Shown here piece by piece: positions 10,642-23,243 of a DNA stretch of 64,000 bases; the stretch's first letter is position 1; each line of letters begins with the position of its first letter. The DNA is from Adiantum capillus-veneris. Taxonomy: Eukaryota > Streptophyta > Polypodiopsida > Polypodiales > Pteridaceae. The position numbers and the translations under genes were made by a program. The notes under the pieces are model-generated. The model saw only the letters and a list, made by a program, of their open reading frames with translations, searched no databases and had not been told where the DNA came from. The stretch lies in contig CM043958.1 of the NCBI GenBank assembly GCA_014529385.2, positions 147,367,885-147,431,884 of the forward strand. The letters run 5' to 3'.

Positions 10642-11680
10642 TGTTGGCGGATACGTTGCGACGGACGTCAGCATAGCGAGAACTCACCTAACATATAATG
10701 TCAACTAAGGACGAAGCTCGACCCGCAGGCGTGTGGAAGCAAGCAAAGGGTGTCAACCTCTACTCGACCGACTAATGACTACTTCCTACAGAGATATCAA
10801 ATCTACATGCCATCGGTTCTGTGAATGTGAGAGTCTCCTATGATGCTACCGCAAGCCAAAAGCCCATCAAACGATCTCACAACTTCACGAAACCAAAGGG
10901 AAGTCCTACACACACTAGAAGGCCGCTATCCCTTAGGTCTTTGACCACAAGTCCTAACCTAATACCCTCCATGCAAAAAACGTGTAGTATGTCTGGTTGG
11001 ATTTTACAGGTCACTGTTTCTAAAATCTAACATGCCTAATGAGTAGCTCTACTCGCTCTAATCGCGTGGATATGCTGAAATGCAAAAACGAACAACGTTT
11101 ACTCACCGAAACTCCAAAAGTAGCTCGCAGGTGAATCTTCCAAAACACAAACGAACGCCCGTGATGTAAGCATCAACGCGTAGCTCTCCTCATGGGCAAC
11201 ACGTTGCTGCTCTCCGTTTGCGATTTCGACCATCGTAGATCTTGTAGCACATACACACACTCTCTCACTCTCTCCCAGTTGACACAAAAGATAATATTAT
11301 TAGAAGTTCCCTTACAAAGCTTTAGGTTTTGCTTTAAGCCTTAAAAAACCTAATGTCCGGCCAAAATGACCTGATTTGTCCCTAGGCTTCTATAGAGCTT
11401 AATTACAACACCGTGAGCTGGCTTTGCTCATCCAACAAGCATCTACGGCCAAAATACAATTGCCAACTTAAAATATGAAGTTCCTGTAAACATTACAAAA
11501 GTGGCCGTAATGGCTCAAAATAATAATAACGGGATATTCGATGATGTCCATGAGATTGTATTTTCACATTACAACATCCATCTTCATCTTCATCACTTCA
11601 TCAGCATCTTTATATGGAATCTTTAGAGAATCTTTGAGGAATCTTTATGGAAGCGTTGTTGAAAGGTTGACCTATCAACA
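10642..11680 (-). repeat. Element B 3' LTR (1039 bp)
   Basis: Runs TGTTGGCGGA to CCTATCAACA and matches 21081-22145 with scattered differences. Compared with the 5' LTR it lacks the TTTATATA stretch (right copy 21780-21787; left copy reads GCTTTAAGCC near 11329), so this LTR has lost the probable TATA box. Confidence 0.9.
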
Positions 11681-13104
11681 CTCTCCCCCTCTGAATTCTT
11701 GTCGTCCCCAACAAGACCCTATGTCTGCAGTGGCCTTGACAAGTGCTTCATGTTTTGGTGTTGGTTGAAGCTTTTGTTGTTGCAGTTGCTTCTACTAGAT
11801 GCTTTGTATGTTGTAGAGTTACCTTTTTCTTGTACATGTAGTGTAGTTGAAGCCATAGCTCTCCCCCTCCGATTGGTTGTTGTATCGTGAATAGGTTGAG
11901 TAAGGTTTGTTGTTGCAGCAAGTCTTTATCTTGGCAGCTCTGTATTGTTTGTTCTTTGGGTGTCATCCTGCATGTGTACCTGTAAACTTGAAGCCTTTTT
12001 GAATTTTTTTTGGGCCGCTTCCCTTTGATTTTCTAGTTGATGAGCATGTAGTTGTTTGGGGATGTCGTTGGTCTGCTTTTTTGTGTTTATATAACAAATT
12101 AAATAGTAAAAATAAAATGTGGCGTATATTACAAAATGAAGGTCTTGGATACCTGGATAGGACTAAAGGGAAAAACCCAGTGGAAAAAAAATGCCTTTAA
12201 TCACAATTAAATGTGAGGCTATATGTACTTATGTTTTGATGTAACCAAGCTTTGTTGAGTTAAAGTAATTATGGCCGTATGGCTACTATTATTGACTAGA
12301 TATACATTGGATAAGTGTTAGTAGGTTGAAGTCAGAATCGTTGTTGTTTAGCAAATTCTTATGAAACCTGTTACCGCTTTGTCATTGTCATTTTGTTGTG
12401 TAAGTGCATGGGTGGAACATAAATCGTGTCAAATGAAAATGTCCAATGATGGGACATTATATATGCTTGCACAGATAGATGCATGGGAAACAATATGTTG
12501 TGTGAGAAGAGTTTGAATGGGTGCTTCCAGGAGTGAACGTAGCTAGAGAAGCAAAAATATATTTGACTTCAAGAGCTGCCGTTACTCACAAGAAGGGTTG
12601 TTGATGCTCGAGGTTTTTTCACTCTCTGTGTACATGTGCGTGAGTGTTTTGTGGATTACTCCACCTCTCCACCAAATAAAATTGTTAGACCTTGACTCTT
12701 TTGCTCACCTATCCAGCATGAGCGACTCAATTTTACGATATGCTCAACTCTTCCAGCTTGAGCTATAATCTAAATATCTAGACTCATAGACCACAAAAAA
12801 TATTAAGACATGAAGCTTGGGTGTGACACTTGCTCATTTAGTGGCCAGCCGACTCTTGACTCTTATGCCATGATTTTTATGGCGACTTGACTTACTCTCG
12901 GGAGATTTTGACCAAGAATAGGATTTGAAATTCAAAACTCCCATCCTCGAAGATAGGATTTGTAAAGGACCATACTGGTAATATTGGTTTCTTTTGCCGA
13001 TCCTGGGTGACCTTGGTTGTCAAAATTTCTTTTTGTTGTTGTTGGTCCCTTGATTGAGAAGATTGGCTCGCTCCATTCTCCGCAACATTTTGTCTATCAT
13101 GTCT
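11681..13104 (-). other. Element B polypurine tract and 3' non-coding region
   Basis: CTCTCCCCCT at 11681-11690 is the + strand image of a purine tract next to the LTR start TGTTGATAGG, marking the 3' end of element B. A second similar tract (AGCTCTCCCCCTCC, about 11859-11872) lies inside. The rest to 13104 is AT-rich with no ORF I can support as a gene. Confidence 0.6.
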
Positions 13105-14918
13105 TTACATTTCTTGAGAGCTAGAGATGACTTCAATCTTCTTCGGTATGTGTTGTTCTTTTCGCACCCATTTGTATTCGCATCGTGTGATTAGCGTGTC
13201 TTTGCATATATCCTTTGCCTTGACTGTGACATTGTCCTTGATTTTGCCTTCCGTGAAATTGCAATTATTTTCAAGCTGAAGTCGTTTGATTGAAGAATGT
13301 TTACCTGGCATCTTTGGTAGCCTGATTCTCCGATTTCCTTGATAGCAACCTTGTGCTTGAAGAATTGTAGATGGAACTTCCCATGATGTTTTTGATGTCT
13401 TATTGAAATGTACAAGAGTGCCATTTTGAGATTATTTACCGATGAATCCTATGTTGGTATGAAGGCCAGCTGGATTTGAAATTTCCTGCGTACCTTTGGC
13501 GAGCCTTGTTGGTTGGTCTCCTTTGGTGATATAAATATGAGCTTTGTTGCTTTTGGGGATGCTTTTTGAAACCTTTATCCACCGCATAAGCCGAGGTCTG
13601 TGGTTTTGGTAACCAAAGTTTCTTTTGACCCTCATAATAGCCTTGCTCTGCTAAGCTATAGTGGGAGGCTATCCATCCCATGTCTTTACCTTTCGTCAAT
13701 TGGCTAGGATCATTTACCCATATTGGGTCCTTGACCTTTATTTCTTCAGCTTTAATGTAGACCTTTGAAAACCTTTGGCGGAAGTGATATCGCAGTGTAG
13801 GGTATTTCGGTTGAAAGATTTTCTTTGGAGTCTGCCTTTCATGTGTAAGCATGTGGTCAGTTGATATAGAAGCTCTGTCTTGAACTTTTTTGGGTTGGAT
13901 TGAAGACTCTGATTTAAGGGGCTGCTTCTGTTGGTAGGACATTTGTGGGCTCATTTTGGCTTTGCCTTTGTTGGCAGCCGATAATCTTGGAGCGGTAGTA
14001 GGCTTGCTTTCTTGAGAGCTAGTCCTGATGACCATCATTGAAGATTCGGATTCTTCTTCAAGTGTTTTTGCCCATAGCTTGGACAAAATCAAATGTGTAC
14101 TCATTTCGGAAGAATCCACTACTAGGAATTTGTCTTTAACTATCTTTGACCGTAGTTTAAGGGTAGCTTCTGCAATCCCCAAACTTGTGACCTTAATTCC
14201 ATTTGATAGGGATACTTGTACCTGAATTTCATATAGTTCTCGCTTATCTAGAAGTAATCACAGCCCATAAGACATGACATTAGTAGTGGTAGTGCAATCT
14301 ATCTCTACTGTAAAATTGAATTTCAGTTTCTCATACGCATCCAACGAGAATTTAATCTTCTTGTTGGCTGCCAAGTAACTGATGTCCTCTTTGCTTTTGG
14401 TACTTGTCTTCGACTTTTGTGCCTTGGAAGCTTTGTCATCCTCTTCTATGTTGAACTTCTTTGTCATTTGACTGGTTGTAGCATGTCCCAAGTGCTTACT
14501 ATCTTCTGATCTATAGCTTTGGGGAAGGTCTATAGCCTGAGCTGCTTGTTGGTCTTCATTGCTATTTTTTGACTGTGATGCCTTGATTCTTGATTTCAGA
14601 AGCTCTATCACTATTTACTTCTTCTAGCACTTGAAGGTCATTCAATGGTGACTTTTCTTCTTGGAAATCTTTTGAAGCTTGTGTAGCAGGATGTTGAGGT
14701 TGACTCTCTTCTTCTGATGCAATGGCCGTTGTGGCCTTTGGTTCCCATTGTTCCATGGGTTTTTGTAGAGTCTCTTCTCGAAAATACTCATTCATATTCT
14801 GCATTGCTTGTCCTTGGTAGTCAATTTTGGAGTCGCTCATTTCCCTTTCTTCTGTGGGTTCTAAAACTTTAGCTACATCTTCTTTAAGCTTCTTTTGCTC
14901 TTTGATTTCTTCAATCAT
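13105..14918 (-). pseudogene. Element B retropepsin-fold protein with lost catalytic triad and W-x-K tail
   Basis: Segments 14918-14562, 14611-14258, 14182-13436 and 13424-13105 form one degraded protein. The block EIDCTTTTNVMSYG, then SLGIAEATLKL, then LILSKLWAKTL aligns without gaps in its first half to element A's post-integrase domain (LVDTGARVNAVSYS, TLGVVNLNVKV, RILGIPWMRTY). The catalytic Asp-Thr-Gly reads Asp-Cys-Thr here. One TGA interrupts the domain near 14263. The N-terminal part is Glu/Lys/Gln-rich; the tail has IWVND, KLWLPK and YKWVRK motifs. Likely a non-enzymatic remnant or a structural protein kept by a pol-less element. Confidence 0.5.
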
Positions 14919-17169
14919 CCTTGTAGATCTACAATAGAGGAATTCTCTTGTAGGAATTTAGCTTCATCCATTGATTCAACTTGCATGGCTTTGTCTCGTG
15001 AGGTGACACTAAGTTTTGTTGTTACCTCTGCTTGGGTTTGCATACCATCTTCAAAATCTTGGCTCCTTTTGCTCTCAAACCCTGAACTGCGAGCTTCATC
15101 TTCATCATCGTGTGGATGCTTTGACTTGTCCTCATTGAGGTTCTTTAAGCTATATTGAATTAGCTGCTTCAATTGATCTTTTTTGAAAGCTTGATTCTCT
15201 ATGATAATGTCGTTGACACCCTTGACTTCAAGCAACTGTGTCTTGAGCCTATCTTTTGTGCTCTGCGACAAGATCTGCTTCTTTTTTGGAGATCTCGTTG
15301 GGGATTCTTGCTTCCGTTCCCTTGTTGTCATTGTTTGAACTTTGCTTTTAGCTTGTTGCCTCTTCTTTTCCATGTAGAGCTTTGCTGGGCAGTCCTTCAC
15401 TAAATGACCAATGGCACATTGGTTGCAATATGTCGCTATCTCAACAGGTGCACCCTTTGGACAAGGCAGCTCTCCATAATACTGCTGATAATGGTTTCCT
15501 GTGGTATCTAAATACAGATATGACCTCTTCCTCGCATGCATGAACCTATAGATTACAACTGACTTAGGTGTATCCACTGGCTTTGTCTCTTTATCCTCCA
15601 TTGGTTTGTCCTTGAGAAGCTGAAAATAGATTCCATTATTGCTTGCATACAAGATCAAATCACTATCCATGCTTTCTAGCAGTCGTAATGCTAATTCTTC
15701 CATCAGCATATGGTCTTTGATGTGGGTCTTCTGCATAGCCTTAGGGCTATGTTTCCGAGTTGATTTTGGTGAGGTTTGCACCGAGGGTGAAGATCAAACC
15801 GAATCTTTGTTTTCCGTTTCCTTGGATGGTGCTTTTGAATGGGGTCCAAGTATGTGGCTTACAGATTGCCCACAAATGCTAAACTCATCCATATTTTTCA
15901 CATCGGCTATTTCATAGTGCCTACCTTATTTGTTGACCACAGTGACATCTTGACATGTTGGGTTCACAGATTTAAACCAATATAACTTTTTCATTTTACT
16001 TAATTCTCTAGGTTTGGGATCTAAGCATATGTAGTATGTGGTAGATTTAGTCTCAGAATTCCAAAATTTGTATAATCCCACATCCTCTTGATCTAAGTCA
16101 ACCATATATAGCTCGCCTAACCTTCTACATTTGGCATTGTGAATTTCCAGTGGTCTCTCCCCCGGCTCGGCATATTCCAATGCTTCTTAAAATTCCGCTT
16201 GGGCTCCTGAAAAGGACACTGCTTCTTGTAAAACTGGACTTCTTAATCCCACTCTTGAAGAGATGGGGTCTCTTTGTTGAGTTTGAATTCCCCCCATCCG
16301 AGAGGGTTCCATATCTGATGTTGGCATCTGTTTAATGCCTGATGATATGACTTCTTGTGCTTTGTTAAGTAGCTCTTGAGACCGAGCTAGATCTCTCCAA
16401 AGTTGTGCTATCTCCATAGCTGATACTTTCCATGTATTCCCTGTTTGTGCCATTTGATGTGTTTGTGCTTTGTCTGGTGCTGGTGCTGGTGCAGTGCACG
16501 AGACTTGTGTCGTGTCTTTCCATGTGGTGTCTTGTGTTGTGCCTTGTTGTATGTCATGTGGTGTGTCACTCATCTGTGTAGTGACAACTATAGTTGTTAA
16601 CTCTTCTAGCTGCGTATCAAGAGGTAAAGCCATGACTAGATGATAAACGTACCACCTTCAGATTTGTAGTCTTCCCCTCTTGATCCAAATATTTCAGTGT
16701 CAAAATATTGGTTACTCTCTGTAGGAACTTCATGATTTGTGGCAGCTTTGTAGTAGCGACCGTCCTCATCTACATAGAGGGTACCAATTTGCCGTTTCTC
16801 ATCTTGAGCTTTGTACAGAAAAATACTTGGAGGATATACGTAGAGTTCTGTAAGTTGATCCTTGTACAACATTTCTATCTCATTGTCGATGTATTTTCCG
16901 TGCCTCATGTAAATTGATCCCAGACAGTCTTCCATGAAATCTGGATGTGGGTGTAGTACATTCTTCGCTGTTTCAACTTCCACATATTGAGATGTCCGTG
17001 TTTCCTCTGTATCTTTCTTTGTCTTGATGTAAAAATTCCAATTGACATCCTCATAGCATGGCAGTCCTTTGTAGTGGCCAATCAGATAGATCCAAATTTG
17101 CTCTCTTGTAATTTCTGTGGATGTACTTGAAGCTTCGTCTCGGCTGGTCTGGTTCCTTTGAGACGCCAC
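14915..17169 (-). pseudogene. Element B gag-like protein with zinc knuckle
   Basis: Open segments 17169-16636, 16633-16187, 16180-15926 and 15781-14915 follow each other with stops between. They share with element C gag an N-terminal beta-rich module (GLYKFWNSETKSTTYY against GLYKYNNGEQDLYY) that appears about three times. A zinc knuckle CNQCAIGHLVKDC (Cys-x2-Cys-x3-His-x4-Cys) lies near 15375-15425. The capsid core found in A, C and D (TWFQ...FKQ) was not seen, so particle assembly would have to rely on another element's Gag. Confidence 0.6.
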
Positions 17170-20100
17170 TGCTTTCGTCTTGACTCCCTTGTTGTACCTG
17201 TTCAGTGATAGCTCTAATTGTTTGCCTCAATGCTAATAAAAATTATTAGCACCCTTGTGTCGGTCTTTTTCGCTTGAGGTCCTTCAGCTTTTGTGGATGC
17301 CTTATCTCTGAGTTTTCTGAACTGGGCTTTGCTTGCACTGCTTGAACTTCTTAGCTCCCTTGCTTGCCAAGGCTCATACTGACTTGTCTGGCTGCTTGCT
17401 TTGCCTAGAGCTTTTTAGTAGGCCTCAATCTATTGGAAGCATTGTGATAAGTTATGCAACTTACCACTATACTGCAACGACTGCTCCCTTCGTAGCGATT
17501 CTTGAGTCGAGCTAACCTGTGTTTCCCAAAAGATAATTTCAATCTGCTAACTTAGTAGTCTTTAATGGTCAATTAGAAGGCCTAGAGACCAAATCTGGTT
17601 TCAAATTGCAGCTTCCCAATGATGAAAATCTCACATGCACTCATGTCCGCTCTACGTCAATTTGAGCGGTCTGTTCTAAAGCCTGGGTTGACTCTAGCCG
17701 ATGACCTCGCTTATGGCTCACTAGCCCCTCTCCTAAGGAAAAGTCAAAACTATGTTCAAAACCGTGACCGTTTTCTCACAATTCTTTCGAACTATCGGTT
17801 TTAGACACTCCTGACTTCTGGATGCATTTTGAGGCCTTAAACGACGTTTTTTTTCAAAGTTGACCTAAATGGTTGCCAAAGTTATACATTTAGTTCAAGT
17901 TTTGCTCTAAGATCTTTAGTATTGCTCTCAGGCTATGTTTTGATATAAAAACTTTTCCAATCCAATACCGTTTGTGAAAGTTATGGAAAATAGTGAAATG
18001 TAGTTTAGAATGGTCAAAATGAGTCCAAATTCAATTTTAAAAGAAGATTTGGGATCTCTGTGACACTGTGAATACCCCTTTATGGTCAAAATTATAGTTG
18101 GACCCTAAAACTGGCTTGGAAACATCCTACGGGTAGGATGTCTTTTTGCTCAGAATTGAATAAAATTTGGTCTAGAGACTCCCCTTGGGTCTAGCAACAC
18201 AGTGGTATGGTCAAAATTTCAAAATAAGCTCCTAGACATCCTACGGGTAGGATGTTTTTTTGCTCAGAATTGAATAAAATTTGGTCGAGAGACTCCCCTT
18301 AGTGTGTTGAACCCATAGGTATCCTCACTTTTTGTTTTTGACACCTCTAGGCTGGTCAAATGCTCAAGAATCTGTTTCAGAAGCTGGATACTCTATCACC
18401 TGATTTTTCAAGTCAAATGAGCTCCAAATTGGACCAAAATTGACTGGCAGGCTTATAAGACGCTATGAAACACTTTGGTATTGTCAAATGTTGGTCTAGG
18501 GTCCAAAATCATGCAAAAGACATCCTACGGGTAAGATGTATTTTTGCTCAGAATTGGCCCAAATTTGAACCTAAGACTCTCCTTGTGTCCAGCAACCCAA
18601 TGGTATGCTCAGGTTTGGGTTTGGATGCCAAAAGCTCCCAAAGCTGGCTATTCCTGCCTTTGTTTGGTACAAAACGCTAAAATCCGCTTAATCTTCAATT
18701 TTACTCATCCTGTACACAATTTGGGTAGGATGTTTGGCAATTCTCGTCTTTTGCCTTTAATCTGTCAAAATAAGGTCAAATTCCTAGTTTGACAGTGTAA
18801 ATAGGGTAAAACCTACCTTCTAAACACTTTGGTGACCTCAGAATTGAAAAATTATGCCCAGATCACCCTGTAGACATCCCTACTGCCTATTTTTTCAAAT
18901 TGAAGTGCTCATGATGCTTCCTTATGGTCACAGCAAGTGCTAGTAAGCTCCACAAATGAAAAAAATGTACAAAAATCACTCACTTCAAGCACTTTATGAA
19001 TTTTTTAAGTTTTTTGACTCCGCCTTTTGACTTTTGGACATCAAAAACATAGGAAAACACTCAACTCAGCACGGACTTAGGGTAAAACCTACCCTCTGAA
19101 CACACTAGTGGTCTCAGAATTCCCAAATTCCTACCCAAAAACCCCATGGAGACATACTACGCCCAAATTTTTTTCTGCTCAGAATGAAGCAAGATTTGGT
19201 TCAAAGGTTCCCCTTGAGTCTAGCAACACCTTGGTATGCTCAGAAGTTCATTTGAATGTCAAAATCACTCCAAACAAGCAATTTATGAAATTTTCACTCC
19301 AAACAAGCAATTTATGAAATTTTCATTTGAATGTCAAAATCACTCCAAACAAGCAATATATGAAATTTTCACTTTCTGATTTCGTCTTTTGACTTTTGGA
19401 CATCAAAAACATGGGAAAATACTCAACTCAACACGTACTTAGGGTAAAACCTACCCTCTAAACACACTGGTGGTCTCAGAATTCCCAAATTCCTGCCCAA
19501 AAACCCCATGGAGACAGACTACGCCCAAATTTTCTTCTTGCTCTGAATGAAGCAAGATTTGGTTCAAAGGTTCCCCTTCAGTCTAACAACACCTTGGTAT
19601 GCTCAGAACTTCATTTGAATGTCAAAATCGCTCCAAACAAGAAATTTATGAATTTTTTGCTTTCTAATTTTGCCTTTTGACTTTTGGACATCTAAAACAT
19701 GGAAAAATACTCAACTCAACACGTACTTAGGGTAAAACCTACCCTTTGAACACACTAGTGGTCTCAGAATTCCCAAATTCCTGCCCAAAAACCCCTCGAG
19801 ACATACTACGCCCAAATTTTTTTCTGCTTAGAATGAAGCAAGATCTAGTGAGAGATTCTCCCAAGTTTAGCAACACAGTGATATGCTCAGAAATTCAATT
19901 GGATGTCAAAATCATCCAGAACGGCTCTTCCGGACACAATCTTTCCAAAAACGCTAAAGTCCACTTCACCCCAGTTTAAGTGTCCAAATGAGATGAAACT
20001 TGGTAGACACCCTTAGAAACACTTTTAGAACATGTGTATGAAGTTAGCTTATGGTTTAGGTCTCTACATCAAATGGGTAGGATGTCTGGTACTCACCGTC

Positions 20101-21061
20101 TTTTGCCTTTTTGAAGCCGAAATAAGGTCAAACTCCTTGTTTCAAGGTGTACATAGGGTAAAACCCACCCAATGAACACTTTGGTAGCCTCAAAATTTCC
20201 AAATTCCTGCCCTAAATGGCCCTAGAGACATTCTACACGTAGGATGTCTCTTGCATAATTTTCCTGATTGGAGTATTTCTAATGCTTCTTTATGGTCTCC
20301 ACACTTGATATCATTCACCAACGACACTCAAAAGCACAACAATCACTCAAAACAAGCACTTTATGAAATTTTCTCGCTTTCTAGCTTCGTCTTTTGACTT
20401 TTGGACACCAAAAACATGTAAAAACACTCAACTCAACATGTTCTTAGGGTAAAACACCTCCATTAAACACATTGGTGATATCATAATTTTCAATATCTTC
20501 ACAGCTTTACCTCTAGAGACATCCTACACGTAGGATGGTCCCAATGACAGAATTGTGATTTTTTCAGTTATAACTTTCTCTTAAGCTCTGCCAACCCCTT
20601 TGGACTACTCACAGCAATTATCAATCATCAAGCAAGCATCACAATGCAATTTTACTTCTTTCTTGATTTTATGTTTTCACAACTTTGATGAGCCTAGTAG
20701 CAAATATGACATGCATGATATGCTCAAGATCAGAATCAGTAAGTCCTACTTACTCTACTCCTACTCATCACATGGGATGGTGAAATTTTTGATGCTCAAG
20801 TTTCTTTCTAGCCTCACACAGACTCTCTAGCTGACTTTTCACCTCTTCCACCTCACCAACTCCCCACCAATCCACACCTATCTCCTACCTAATATTCCCT
20901 AAGTCGAAGGATCTAGGCCAGACACACGCTCCCTGGACTCCCTCTAAGACCAAAAGAGTCCACCACTCTCCGATCCTATCTAAAAGAATGAATATACTCT
21001 AGCAAGCCAGAGGGACCTCTATCCTCAAGGACTAGTCTCGGTTACCTACTTAGGGCCCTCG
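17170..21061 (-). repeat. Element B leader with palindromes and about 290-bp tandem units
   Basis: Long untranslated leader between PBS and gag. Palindromes built from ACATCCTACG and its reverse complement are centred near 18132, 18246, 18530, 20238 and 20529, with decayed or half copies near 18719, 18885, 19162, 19524, 19811 and 20075. Several intervals are 277-291 bp. From 18780 to 20240 larger units recur, each starting GGTAAAACCTACCC and holding GGTCTCAGAATTCCCAAATT. A short internal tandem duplication (about 75 bp, CACTCCAAACAAGCAAT) lies at 19255-19370. No coding potential is supported. Confidence 0.8.
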
Positions 21062-21079
21062 TCCCTGGCAGCGGTGCCA
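21062..21079 (-). other. Element B primer-binding site (tRNA-Asp type)
   Basis: On the - strand TGGCACCGCTGCCAGGGA follows the 5' LTR end by one base. It is close to the complement of the plant tRNA-Asp 3' end (TGGCGCCGTTGCCGGGGA from memory), with three differences. Confidence 0.7.
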
Positions 21080-21080
21080 A

Positions 21081-22145
21081 TGTTGGCGGATACGTCGCGA
21101 CGGACGTCAGCATAGCAAGAACTCACCTAACATATAATGTCAAATGAGGACAAAGCTCAACTCGCAGGCGCGTGGAAGCAAGCAAAGGGTTTCAACCTCT
21201 ACTCAACCGACTAATGACTACTTCCTACAGAGATATCAAATCTACATGCCATCGGTTCTGTGAATGTGAGAGTCTCCTATGATGCTACCGCAAGCCAAAA
21301 GCCCATCAAACGATCTCGAAACTTCACGAAACTCAAGGGAAGTCCTACACACATTGGAAGTCTGCTATCCCTTATGTCTTTGACCACAAATCCTAACCCA
21401 ATACCCTCCGTGCAGAAAACGTGTAGTATGTCTGGTCGGATTTTACCGGTCACTGTTTCTAAAATCTAACATGCCTAATACGTAGCTCTACTCGCTCTGA
21501 TCGCGTGGATATGCTAAAATGCAAAAACGGACAACGTTTACTCACCGAAACTCCAAAAGTAGCTCGCGGGTGAATCTTCCAAAACACAGACGAACGCACG
21601 TGATGTAAGCATCAATGCGTAGCTCTCCTCATGGGCAACACGCTGTTGCTCTCCATTTGCGATTCCGACCACCGTAGATCTTGTAGCACACACACACACA
21701 CTCTCACTCTCTCACAGTCTCCCAGTCGACACAGAAGATAAGATTATTTAAAGTCCCCTTACAAAGCTTTAGGTTTTGGTTTATATACTAAGCCTTAGAA
21801 AACCTAATGTCCGGCCAAAATGACCTGATTTGTCCCTAGGCTTCTATAGAGCTTAATTACAACACCGTGATCTGGCTTTGCTCATCCAACAAGCATCTGT
21901 GGCCAAAATACAATTACCGACTTAAAATATGAAGTTCCTGTAAACATTACAAAAGTGGCTGTAATGGCTCAAAATAATAATAAGGGGATATTCGATGATG
22001 TCCATGAGATTGTATCTTCACATTACAACATCCATCTTCATCTTCATCACTTCATCAGCATCTTTATATAGAATCTTTAGAGAATCTTTGAGGAATCTTC
22101 ATGGAATCTTTGTGGAAGCGTTGTTGAAAGGTTGACCTGTTAACA
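21081..22145 (-). repeat. Element B 5' LTR (1065 bp)
   Basis: TGTTGGCGGATACGTCGC to GACCTGTTAACA on the + strand. A TATA box (TATATAAA on the - strand) lies at 21780-21787. It is flanked on the right by the target duplication TTGCT at 22146-22150. Confidence 0.9.
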
Positions 22146-23089
22146 TTGCTTAAGCTTCATGAAGGATTCTTCACATGCCGCGGTCCACTCAAAGTGTGTA
22201 ATCAAGCTATACATGGGTTTTGCAATTATAGTGTACATGTAGATGAACCGTCGGTAATATCCACAATGCCCCATGAAGGCTTGTACCCCCTTCACTGTTG
22301 TTGGTCTAAGCAAATCAACAATGACATAAATTTTTTCAATATCAGTAGCTATGTCATTTTTAGACACTATATGTCCAAGAATTTTTCCTTGTCTACCCAT
22401 GAAGGTGCACTTTCAAGATACAAGCAAATCCTATAAAGTCTACATTTTTCGAATACCTTTTTGAAGTGTTCAAAATGATCATCCCGGATTGATAAAGGTA
22501 CGCATAGATCATCCATATATACTTCTAAGAATTTTCTAAGATATTCTTTAAAAGCATGGCTCATCAACCTTTGAAATGTGGCTGGAGCATTAGTTAACCC
22601 AAACGGTATAACCCGATAGGCAAAAATACCCCATTCTGTTGCAAAAGCAGTTTTATGCTGATCTTTTAGATCAACCAAAAGTTGATTGTATCCCAAAAAG
22701 CATCTAAAAAGCTGTAAGATTCTTTTCCTGCAGCTCGTTCTAAAACATGCTCAGTGATTGGAAGAGAAAAGTTGTCTCTAATGGTAGCTGCATTCACTTT
22801 TTTGAGATAAACACACACTAGTAATTTTCCATTCCTCTTGGGTACTACCACAATGGAGACACCCAATCTGTGTGTTCAATTTGTAAATGAATTCGGCTTC
22901 CTTTAGTTTTTCAATCTCTTCTTTTATCTTTCTGGCAAATGTTTCATTATATGTGTATGGCCTCTGTCTACCTGGTTTCCCATCATCTCTCATGGGTATG
23001 GTATGTTGACAAATTTTTGGATCAACACCCTTGAGATCCTTGTAAGACCAAGCAAAGATATCTCGGTATTCTTTTAGCAAGCTTAGCAA
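22146..23089 (-). pseudogene. Element A reverse transcriptase
   Basis: Ordered RT motifs in overlapping frames: DIFAWSYKDLKGVDP (N-terminal lead), [38 protein letters not shown], the catalytic VYMDDLCV near 22510, LGHIVS and FMGHCGYYRRFI. It ends at KLKQ where element B is inserted. Frame changes occur near 22690-22870 and 22400. The enzyme copies element RNA into DNA; this copy is broken both by point lesions and by element B. Confidence 0.9.
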
Positions 23090-23243
23090 GAGCTCTTCTT
23101 CTTTCTCTGTTGGTCATTTGCAATGTAAGCAGGTCTAGGCTCTTCCCTTGGTTCAGTCAGGTCTATCTTTTTAGCATTTTCACGACCTTTGTAGGACTCG
23201 CCTTGTTTTTCTAGTTCCCTAACAGGTTGTTCGACTATGATTT

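Larger units (their letters stand above)
10642..22145 (-). mobile_element. Element B: non-autonomous LTR retrotransposon without pol
   Basis: LTRs at 10642-11680 (3') and 21081-22145 (5'), outer ends TGTTGG...TAACA, target duplication TTGCT at 10637-10641 and 22146-22150. PBS and PPT orient it leftward. The internal 9.4 kb has a long leader with palindromes, a gag-like ORF series and a retropepsin-fold protein, but no RT, RNase H or integrase is recognisable. LTR end and leader start (GAGGGCCCTAAGTAGG) match element C, so it belongs to a C-like family and would depend on its enzymes. It sits inside element A at the RT/RNase H boundary and so is younger than A. Confidence 0.9.

Noticed and set aside
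19100-19980. Short + strand ORFs repeating the peptide SEFPNS
   Set aside because: They are the same leader tandem unit translated three times on the antisense strand of element B.
18100-20600. CRISPR-like periodic repeats
   Set aside because: Spacing is far too long, repeats are palindromes within retroelement leaders, and the genome is eukaryotic.
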